Assembly (NCBI GenBank): GCA_017449975.1
Contig: JAFSYK010000084.1
Coordinates: 31,928 to 95,927, forward strand
Direction: 5' to 3'
Length of the DNA: 64,000 nt
Origin: Bacteroidales bacterium
GTDB lineage: Bacteria > Bacteroidota > Bacteroidia > Bacteroidales > P3
Shown here one piece after another: positions 57,958 through 64,000 of the stretch; position 1 is the first letter of the stretch; each line of letters starts with the position of its first letter. Below the pieces are notes generated by a model, which was not told the origin of the DNA, ran no database searches, and saw only the letters and a list, made by a program, of their open reading frames with translations. The translations under genes were made by a program, and so were the position numbers.

Positions 57958-58037
57958 CTGCATTATTTTACAAAAAAAACTCTTCTGAAGCTGCGTTATT
58001 TTACACAAACAAACTATTCAAAACTGCATTATTTTAC
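57958..58037. repeat. Three 14-bp direct repeats at 33-bp spacing
   Basis: CTGCATTATTTTAC at 57958-57971, CTGCGTTATTTTAC at 57991-58004 and CTGCATTATTTTAC at 58024-58037. Starts are exactly 33 bp apart, three helix turns. The third overlaps the WYL stop codon. They stand just upstream of the DUF4143 promoter, like an operator array. Confidence 0.85.
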
Positions 58038-59090
58038 ATCATAGACTTGTCGCATAGCCTCAATTCGTTTGATGATTTTGTAACGTATCTCACTTGGAAA
58101 CAGCACTACAAGGTCGGCGCCGAAGGAGGTCAGCTCCCGAATCAACTCGTAGTTCTCAATGCAGTCGATGGAGAAGAATGCGCCACCTTCTAACTTGGGG
58201 TACTGCCGGCGAAGGGCAGCTTCTTTCTCTCCGCGATAGTGACGCTGCGATTCGTGCAAGGGTTTGGTCTCGACATAACCTTTGGAGGCATCACTCACCC
58301 AAAAGAGAATTGTCTGCACGGGGCGGTCGTCATAAAGAGATACGCCAATAATATCATCAAAGCGTTCGTTGAGGTCGCACTTGTATGCTTTATAGCGAAT
58401 TGATGATAGTGGCTTGAACTTGTCAATCTGATCCAATCGGAAATTAAGCAGTTTTCCGGTGTCGTTGGCAGCGGCGATAAGATACCAGCGCCGGTTGTAC
58501 TCCTTTAGCAAATAAGGATGTACTATAACCTGCTTTACATTGTCGAGGTCGGCAAAAGTGTGATAGTGCAGTTCTATCACCTGTTTCTGCGAGATGGCCG
58601 TGAAAAGTTCACCGAACAGGGAGGAATCCTCCAATGGGTTCTTGGTGAAGGATATTATCTGCCGGTCGGATTTGATATTGAGGCCGGCACGCAGCGATTC
58701 CAGCCGGTCAAGTTTGGGTAATCCGTCAAATTGCCCAAGCAGTTTCATGGTTTCCCCGAGGATGTGTTTCTCGTCGTCCGACATCTTCTGTTGGTAGATT
58801 GAGAAGGAGCGGTCGCGATAGCGGTGGCAGTTTTTCTTGACAACCTTGTCGGGGTTGTTCCGACTGACTTCATCAATCTGGTAATGTTCAATGTCCGCCT
58901 GGAACGGGCCATTTTCCAGATAATCGAGGTCGTATTCGATGGAGCGTCGCTTGATGGGTTTAAGACCCATCTCTGCAAGTTCTTCGTTGACCAGTTCCAA
59001 CAAGTCTCCAGTGGAATAATGATGGTAGCGGTTGGCCAAAAGCTGGTCAAGAATCTTGTATCGTGTTTCTGCGTTTTTGTTCGCCGGCAT
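58029..59090 (-). CDS. WYL-domain transcriptional regulator
   Basis: A 353-residue regulator. The N-terminal winged helix (ETRYKILDQLLANRYHHYSTGDLLELVNEEL...RRSIEYDLDYLEN) is followed by a WYL domain with the eponymous W202-Y203-L204 in RRWYLIAAANDTGKLLNFRLDQI. A C-terminal extension (PVQTILFWVSDASKGYVETKPLHESQ...FFSIDCIENYELIRELTSFGADLVVL) completes it. WYL proteins bind nucleic-acid or nucleotide ligands and often control defence genes. Its promoter carries the 16-bp element shared with two other island promoters, so it probably represses itself and them. Confidence 0.9.
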   Translation of the reverse strand: MPANKNAETRYKILDQLLANRYHHYSTGDLLELVNEELAEMGLKPIKRRSIEYDLDYLENGPFQADIEHYQIDEVSRNNPDKVVKKNCHRYRDRSFSIYQQKMSDDEKHILGETMKLLGQFDGLPKLDRLESLRAGLNIKSDRQIISFTKNPLEDSSLFGELFTAISQKQVIELHYHTFADLDNVKQVIVHPYLLKEYNRRWYLIAAANDTGKLLNFRLDQIDKFKPLSSIRYKAYKCDLNERFDDIIGVSLYDDRPVQTILFWVSDASKGYVETKPLHESQRHYRGEKEAALRRQYPKLEGGAFFSIDCIENYELIRELTSFGADLVVLFPSEIRYKIIKRIEAMRQVYDVK

Positions 59091-59119
59091 AATCGCTCTT
59101 TTTTTTCTGTTTTTGACTA

Positions 59120-59154
59120 CAAAGATACAAAAATTTCACGCAATCTTTTTGCGT
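59120..59154 (-). promoter_or_regulatory. Island promoter 3: -7 box plus 16-bp element (WYL gene)
   Basis: The -7 box TATCTTTG lies at 59127-59120. After exactly 11 nt comes the perfect palindrome CGCAATCTTTTTGCGT (59139-59154). The position covers the -33 region, as expected for a repressor site. Confidence 0.7.
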
Positions 59155-59279
59155 ACCTATTTTACGTTTATTTTCGTTACAACTATTTTCGTAATGGCTC
59201 AAATGCGCGTGGTTGGCTATGATTGCAAGGAAATGGCTACCGAAACAGATTGATTTTTTATACTGCTTTTGTAAAACTC

Positions 59280-59316
59280 TGTACAGAAAAACGACAAATA
59301 ATCGTTTATCTGTACA
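59280..59316. promoter_or_regulatory. 37-bp nested inverted repeat upstream of priA
   Basis: Outer arms TGTACAGA (59280-59287) and TCTGTACA (59309-59316), inner arms AAACGA and TCGTTT, loop CAAATAA. Only one base pair breaks the symmetry. It ends 8 bp before the priA -7 box and covers its -33 region. Candidate operator. Confidence 0.6.
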
Positions 59317-59324
59317 TTTTTTTT

Positions 59325-59332
59325 TATTTTTG
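59325..59332 (+). promoter_or_regulatory. -7 box for priA
   Basis: TATTTTTG on the plus strand, 25 nt before the ATG at 59357. It shows that the longer frame back to 59213 is not the translated start. Confidence 0.6.
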
Positions 59333-59356
59333 CAAAACAGAGCTCATCTCTACCCT

Positions 59357-61825
59357 ATGCAGACGCTTTTTGCCGATGTCATACTGCCCCTTCCGCTGCC
59401 CAGCACCTACACCTACAGGGTGCCGCAGGAGTACAACGACACGATAGCCGTGGGCTGTCGCGTCATTGTGCAGTTTGGCAGCAAAAAGATATACTCGGCC
59501 ATCGTGCGCCGACTGCACGAGACGGTGCCCCCCTACCCCGCCAAATATGTGCTGGGACTGCTCGACACCACGCCTCTCGTCAGTGAGCAGACACTGCAGT
59601 TCTGGGAGTGGCTGTCGGCCTACTATATGTGTCCCGTTGGCGACGTGATGGCGGTGGCGCTGCCGGCGGCCTTCCGGCTGGCCAGCGAGTCGACCCTCTC
59701 CATCCATCCCGAATACAGCGGCGCCCTCGACGGGCTTTCGAACCACGAGCAGGCCATCGTAATGCTGCTGTCGGAACATCCAGTGATGACACCCGACGAT
59801 ATCGCCCAAGCGCTGGGCATCGCCAAGGTGATGCCTATCATCAGCGGCATGGTGGAGCGCGGCATCGTGGTGTTGCAGGAGGAACTGCACGAACGCTTCA
59901 AGCCACGCACCGCCACCTGGCTCTCGCTGGCAGAGCCTTACCACGAAGAGCAAGCCTGCCGTGAACTCTTCGACCAAATGGAAAAGAGCAGTCGCACCCA
60001 GAAACAGCTGAGCGTACTGCTGCGCTTCATGCAGCTGACCCACTTTGGCCAGGAGTCCATCCGCAAGAAAGAGCTGCTCGACGGACAAGTCTCCACCTCG
60101 TCGCTCGCCACACTGGTCAAGAACGGCATCCTTGTCGAGGAGGAACGCTCCGACAGTCGGCTGGAGCAGGTGGACGACAGCAAGCTGACTCCTGTCGGGA
60201 GCATTGTTCTGAACGAGGAGCAGCAGGCGGCCTACGACTACTGCCGCCGCGACGACACACCAGCCGTCACCCTGCTGCACGGCGTGACAGGCAGCGGTAA
60301 GACCGAGGTGTACATCCGACTGATAGCCGACACGCTGGCGGCGGGTCGACAAGTGCTGTTCCTGCTGCCCGAGATTGCCCTCACGGCCCAGTTCATCAAT
60401 CGGCTGCGCCGCTACTTCGGCAGCCAGGTGGGAGTCTACCATTCCCGCTTCAGCATGAGCCAGCGTGCCGAGGTGTGGCAGCACACCGCCGGCGAGCCCG
60501 ACAACCGCTACAATGTGCTCATCGGCGCCCGTAGCGCCATATTCCTGCCATTCAACGACCTGGGACTGGTCATCGTCGACGAGGAACACGACAGTTCCTT
60601 TAAGCAATACGAACCGTCGCCCCGCTACCACGGTCGCGACACCGCCATCTACCTGGCACACATCAGCGGGGCTCGCGTTGTGCTGGGATCGGCGACCCCC
60701 TCCATCGAGAGCATGTACAACGCCCGCAACGGGAAATACGGTCTGGCCACACTGCGCCACCGCTACGGGGGCGGGCAGCTGCCCGAGGTGCTCTGTGTCG
60801 ACATGCGTGATGCGACACGGAAAAAAGAGGTGCGCGGCCATTTCTCGCAATTTTTGCTCGACCATATCGCCGACGCCATCGCCAGCGGCAACCAAGTCAT
60901 CCTCTTCCAGAACCGGCGTGGATTCTCGCCACGGCTGGAGTGCGACGACTGCCACTATATTCCCCAATGCCAGAACTGCGACGTGTCGCTGGTCTACCAC
61001 AAGGCCACCCACTCGCTACGCTGCCACTACTGCGGCTACTCCATACCAATTCCCACCGAGTGTCCCGCCTGCCATTCCACACACCTGTCGATGAAGGGGT
61101 TCGGTACCGAGCGTGTGGAGGAGGATCTCTCCATTCTGTTCCCCAACGCCCGCATCGCCCGTATGGACCTCGACAGCACCACCGAGAAGAATCGCTACAC
61201 GCAGATGCTCTCCGATTTCGAGGAACGGCGCATCGACATACTGGTGGGAACGCAGATGGTCACCAAAGGACTCGACTTCAGTCATGTGAGCATCGTGGGC
61301 ATCCTCAGTGCCGACAGCCTTGTCAGCTACCCCGACTTCCGATCCTTCGAGCGCGCCTTCCAACAGATGACACAGGTCAGCGGTCGCGCCGGTCGGCGCG
61401 ACACCCGCGGCACCGTCATCATACAAGCCTTCAACCCCTGGCACCAAGCCATCCGCAACGTCATCGACAACGACTACGAAGCCATGTACAGCAGTCAGAC
61501 TGCCGAACGGCGCGTATTCCGCTACCCACCGTTCAGCAGGATAATCGACATCACGTTGCGCCACCGTGACGCAGAGACACTCAACGAGGCCGCCGCCCTC
61601 TTTGCCAACAGTCTGCGACAGGTCTTCGCCCAACGCGTTGTCGGCCCCGTCTACCCCAATGTGCCCCGTGTGCGTGGTCTCTACCTCAAAAAAATCATGC
61701 TACGATTCGATGCCGGCGAACCACTGTCACAGGCCAAAAACATCATACTCCAGCTAGGAGAAAAGCTGCGCGAGGAAAAGAGCAATAGAACCATCCAGAT
61801 TATCTACGACGTGGATCCGCAGTAG
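59357..61825 (+). CDS. priA: Primosomal protein N' (replication restart helicase)
   Basis: An 822-residue PriA. The N-terminal 3'-end-binding domain opens QTLFADVILPLPLPSTYTYRVP. Walker A is GVTGSGKTEVY, Walker B is VIVDEEHDSSFKQYEPSPRYHGRD. A zinc-binding block of eight cysteines (CDDCHYIPQCQNC...CHYCGYSIPIPTECPAC) and the RVEEDL/GTQMVTKGLDF motifs follow. It reloads the replisome at stalled forks. Start is ATG 59357 from the promoter position and the family's usual N terminus. Confidence 0.96.
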   Translation: MQTLFADVILPLPLPSTYTYRVPQEYNDTIAVGCRVIVQFGSKKIYSAIVRRLHETVPPYPAKYVLGLLDTTPLVSEQTLQFWEWLSAYYMCPVGDVMAVALPAAFRLASESTLSIHPEYSGALDGLSNHEQAIVMLLSEHPVMTPDDIAQALGIAKVMPIISGMVERGIVVLQEELHERFKPRTATWLSLAEPYHEEQACRELFDQMEKSSRTQKQLSVLLRFMQLTHFGQESIRKKELLDGQVSTSSLATLVKNGILVEEERSDSRLEQVDDSKLTPVGSIVLNEEQQAAYDYCRRDDTPAVTLLHGVTGSGKTEVYIRLIADTLAAGRQVLFLLPEIALTAQFINRLRRYFGSQVGVYHSRFSMSQRAEVWQHTAGEPDNRYNVLIGARSAIFLPFNDLGLVIVDEEHDSSFKQYEPSPRYHGRDTAIYLAHISGARVVLGSATPSIESMYNARNGKYGLATLRHRYGGGQLPEVLCVDMRDATRKKEVRGHFSQFLLDHIADAIASGNQVILFQNRRGFSPRLECDDCHYIPQCQNCDVSLVYHKATHSLRCHYCGYSIPIPTECPACHSTHLSMKGFGTERVEEDLSILFPNARIARMDLDSTTEKNRYTQMLSDFEERRIDILVGTQMVTKGLDFSHVSIVGILSADSLVSYPDFRSFERAFQQMTQVSGRAGRRDTRGTVIIQAFNPWHQAIRNVIDNDYEAMYSSQTAERRVFRYPPFSRIIDITLRHRDAETLNEAAALFANSLRQVFAQRVVGPVYPNVPRVRGLYLKKIMLRFDAGEPLSQAKNIILQLGEKLREEKSNRTIQIIYDVDPQ

Positions 61826-61827
61826 GA

Positions 61828-61975
61828 AGGGTTATTGGTTATGGGTTATGGGTTATTGAGGGTTGAAGGGTTTGAGGGAGTTAGGGTTGAAGAGTTTAAG
61901 GGGTTTAGGGGTTAAGGGTTGGAGAGTTCGAGGGCTGATAGTGAAACTCTCAACTCTCAATTCTCAACTCTCCAT
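61828..61975. repeat. GGTTATK, GGGTTTAA and TTGAGAR arrays
   Basis: After priA come GGTTATG/GGTTATT units, then GGGTTGA/GGGTTTA words, then ACTCTCA/ATTCTCA units (TTGAGAR on the other strand) that supply the TGA stop of the convergent HprK-like gene. Confidence 0.8.
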
Positions 61976-62830
61976 TTCCTTCCGGCAGCAGATGGCTGCT
62001 TCGGGGTTGGGCAGACAGTCGAGTCCAACCACCGGCACATGCTTCACCAGGCCCTCAATCAATGACAACATCCGAGTGCGGAAAGGCTCTACGTGTACCA
62101 GCATTGGTGGAAACGACGGAACCAGCGCCGCTATCGCCTCCAAGAAGTTCAGCCGGCGTGCCGTGTTGCAGGGAGACTGACGCAAACGTGCCAGCCCTTT
62201 CAGCGGATAGCGCTCGGGAAGATAGCAGGGCGTCTTGCCGCTCCAGGGGGAACCATAGACCCACACCGCACTGCCGTCAAAGGCCACCACAGGACTGTCG
62301 TCGTTGAGAAGCGTACAGCCATCGAATGCCGCCATCCACTGTCGCGCGTGTGTGCTTTTCCCAGTGCCCGACTCGCCCAAGAAGAGCGCCGACATACCGT
62401 CGCACACCACCGCCGCCGCATGGAACGCATAGCGTCCGCAGGCCGACGCCTGCATGTTGTAGGCTATCCAGAGAGCGAAATGCATCCAAGACACCGGCAT
62501 GGGAGAGATATAGACCTCGTTGGCACAAATGTCATAATAAAGCCGAGCGGAATCACCATCAGCTTTCTCCTCTGCCAACTCGCACACCACGCTGTCGGTC
62601 TGCACATAGACACGACAACGGCCCATTCCCACCGACATATCGAAAGCCACATCGCCTGTCGGCACCGCCACATCACTGTCCAGCCGCCAACGCAGGTCGC
62701 AAATTTCGGGAGCTTCGTGCAAACGGAACGGGGCAAATGGTGCCAGCCGTTCCAAATCGCCAAGCCCGGCACCGCCGTCCACACGGACGGTCAATCCTCC
62801 AATAGAATAAAAAAGCGGTGTATTCATCAT
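61964..62830 (-). CDS. HPr kinase/PEPCK-like P-loop protein
   Basis: A 288-residue protein. The C-terminal half has an HprK-type fold: FHAAAVVCDGMSALFLGESGTGKSTHARQW with Walker A GESGTGKST near 150-158, then LLNDDSPVVAF and VYGSPWSGKTPCY. The N-terminal half is a beta-rich recognition domain. Such stand-alone HprK-like ATPases are common in Bacteroidota, often beside peptide-modification genes; none is here. Substrate unknown. The stop is part of a TTGAGAR array. It diverges from valS. Confidence 0.75.
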   Translation of the reverse strand: MMNTPLFYSIGGLTVRVDGGAGLGDLERLAPFAPFRLHEAPEICDLRWRLDSDVAVPTGDVAFDMSVGMGRCRVYVQTDSVVCELAEEKADGDSARLYYDICANEVYISPMPVSWMHFALWIAYNMQASACGRYAFHAAAVVCDGMSALFLGESGTGKSTHARQWMAAFDGCTLLNDDSPVVAFDGSAVWVYGSPWSGKTPCYLPERYPLKGLARLRQSPCNTARRLNFLEAIAALVPSFPPMLVHVEPFRTRMLSLIEGLVKHVPVVGLDCLPNPEAAICCRKEMES

Positions 62831-62850
62831 AAATCAGGCTTGTAGACTTG

Positions 62851-62895
62851 CAAAGATACGAATTATTGTACAACAGCCAAAAATTCGTATCTTTG
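62851..62895. promoter_or_regulatory. Symmetric divergent promoter between the HprK-like gene and valS
   Basis: CAAAGATACGAATT (62851-62864) and AATTCGTATCTTTG (62882-62895) are perfect 14-bp inverted repeats. Each contains a -7 box TATCTTTG, one reading left and one right. The -33 regions overlap in the 17-bp centre, so polymerase can probably occupy only one side at a time. Confidence 0.7.
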
Positions 62896-62989
62896 CATCT
62901 TATTATTCTCGCGCGTAGCGCGAACTAATTGTTAGGAATTCTAAAAGACTCCCACATTATCGAATTAACACATTAACACATTCAATATT

Positions 62990-64000
62990 ATGTCCACCAT
63001 CGCGCCGAAATACGACCCCCGTGCCGTTGAAGAGAAATGGTATAATTTCTGGATTGAGAAGAAACTGTTTCATTCCGAACCCGACAAGCGGGTTCCCTAC
63101 ACCATTGTCATCCCGCCGCCCAACGTGACGGGTGTGCTCCACATGGGACACATGCTGAACAACACCATTCAGGATGTGCTGGTGCGCCGCGCACGCATGA
63201 TGGGCAAGAATGCCTGCTGGGTGCCGGGCACCGACCACGCCTCTATCGCCACCGAGGCCAAGGTGGTGAAGATGCTGTCCGAACAGGGCATCAAGAAACA
63301 CGACCTCACCCGTGAGCAGTTCCTCGAACACGCTTGGGAGTGGACCCACAAACACGGCGGCATCATCCTGCAGCAGCTGCGCAAACTCGGCGCCTCGTGC
63401 GACTGGGACCGCACCTCGTTCACCATGGACGAGAAACGAAGCGAGAGTGTGACCAAGGTATTTGTCGACCTCTACAACAAAGGTCTCATCTATCGTGGCC
63501 TGCGCATGATCAACTGGGATCCCAAGGCGCTCACCGCCCTCTCGACCGAAGAGGTGGAATACAAAGAAGAAAAATCGAAGCTTTACTACCTGAAATACTA
63601 TGTGGCCGACCCCGAGAATCTGGTAATTCCCGATGACCCGGAATCCGGCAACATCATCCACAAGGACGAGAAAGGCTACTACGCTGTGGTTGCCACCACG
63701 CGTCCCGAGACCATCATGGGCGATACCGCCATGTGCATCAACCCCAAGGACGCCAAGAACCAGTGGCTCCGTGGCCACCGTGTCATCGTCCCGCTGGTGA
63801 ACCGCGTGATCCCCGTGATCGAGGACCGCTACGTGGACATCGAGTTCGGTACGGGCTGCCTGAAGGTGACCCCCGCCCACGATACCAACGACTACATGCT
63901 GGGGAAGACTCATAACCTGGAGACCATCGACATCTTCAATCCTGACGGCACCATCTCCGAGCAGTCGCCGCTCTACGTGGGCATGGACCGCTTCGCCTGC
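62990..64000 (+). CDS. valS: Valyl-tRNA synthetase (5' part, runs off the window)
   Basis: The first 337 codons of a class I synthetase normally near 880 residues. Start [21 protein letters not shown]; the HIGH signature is [21 protein letters not shown] near 41-61; [13 protein letters not shown] and the beginning of the editing domain ([22 protein letters not shown]) follow. The leader contains two ATTAACAC units and the word ACACATTCAA before the ATG, as in dapF, bactofilin and GT2. Upstream lies TCGCGC-GTA-GCGCGA, a short hairpin. Confidence 0.97.
   Translation, partial: MSTIAPKYDPRAVEEKWYNFWIEKKLFHSEPDKRVPYTIVIPPPNVTGVLHMGHMLNNTIQDVLVRRARMMGKNACWVPGTDHASIATEAKVVKMLSEQGIKKHDLTREQFLEHAWEWTHKHGGIILQQLRKLGASCDWDRTSFTMDEKRSESVTKVFVDLYNKGLIYRGLRMINWDPKALTALSTEEVEYKEEKSKLYYLKYYVADPENLVIPDDPESGNIIHKDEKGYYAVVATTRPETIMGDTAMCINPKDAKNQWLRGHRVIVPLVNRVIPVIEDRYVDIEFGTGCLKVTPAHDTNDYMLGKTHNLETIDIFNPDGTISEQSPLYVGMDRFAC

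Noticed and set aside
57660-58193. A plus-strand frame with repeated ALFY-type peptides
   Set aside because: The peptide repeat is only the translation of the three 33-bp-spaced DNA repeats between two minus-strand genes.
50321-59090. Prophage or integrative element
   Set aside because: No integrase, structural gene, relaxase or attachment repeats seen; it is better described as a defence-type island.
59324-61012. A 562-codon open frame opposite priA
   Set aside because: Antisense shadow of priA.

Overview
The window looks like a chromosomal piece of a Bacteroidales bacterium (Prevotella/Bacteroides-like), G+C-rich in its core genes. Supporting signs are many -7 boxes of the Bacteroidota form TAnnTTTG, a type IX secretion/gliding lipoprotein of the PorW/SprE type, an RprY-type response regulator, Bacteroidota-specific families (DUF3822, DUF4199, DUF4878-like), a sugar-kinase/RapZ fusion, a bactofilin, and weak or absent Shine-Dalgarno sequences. 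No tRNA, rRNA, CRISPR array or intact insertion sequence was seen.

Layout. 1-18 kb is mostly minus-strand housekeeping: a PPDK-like protein without a PEP barrel, a PagL-like lipid A deacylase, ligA, dapF, dnaX (split by an in-frame amber codon), the agmatine-to-putrescine pair aguA/aguB, an orphan OppB-type permease, tsaB, lolA, folE, rlmI-like, rpe, a YitT protein and yggS. 18-22.5 kb is a plus-strand segment: an AbiEi-type antitoxin with a broken AbiEii toxin, a rod-like structured RNA (possibly 6S), and a three-gene secreted cassette (LPP20-like, FlgT-like, CsgG/FlgO-like). 23-44 kb returns to minus-strand core genes: a YfcC transporter, a CYTH protein, purC, rsmD, DUF3822, the kinase-RapZ fusion, bactofilin, PorW/SprE, ychF, glycosyltransferases, a PhnP-like hydrolase, rprY, a cyclophilin and lepB. 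44-50 kb holds cell-envelope proteins of unknown role, a LytTR regulator paired with a membrane-anchored NAGPA-like protein, and a HipA remnant. 50-59 kb is an accessory island read in one direction: WYL regulator, DUF4143 ATPase, a HEPN-like protein, a very AT-rich double-NTPase (ParA-like plus AAA/Sll1717-like) and a Pif1-like helicase. priA, an HprK-like ATPase and the start of valS close the window.

Two signals stand out. First, three promoters in the island (Pif1 helicase, HEPN/double-NTPase, WYL gene) carry the same 16-bp near-palindrome (core CGCAA-N5-TTGCG) exactly 11 nt upstream of the -7 box. This suggests a WYL-controlled regulon and a candidate undescribed defence system. Second, many intergenic spacers are made of degenerate tandem arrays with 7-, 8- or 9-bp units. 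They come in several families, appear in a recurring order, often supply the stop codon of the upstream gene, and sometimes run into coding sequence.
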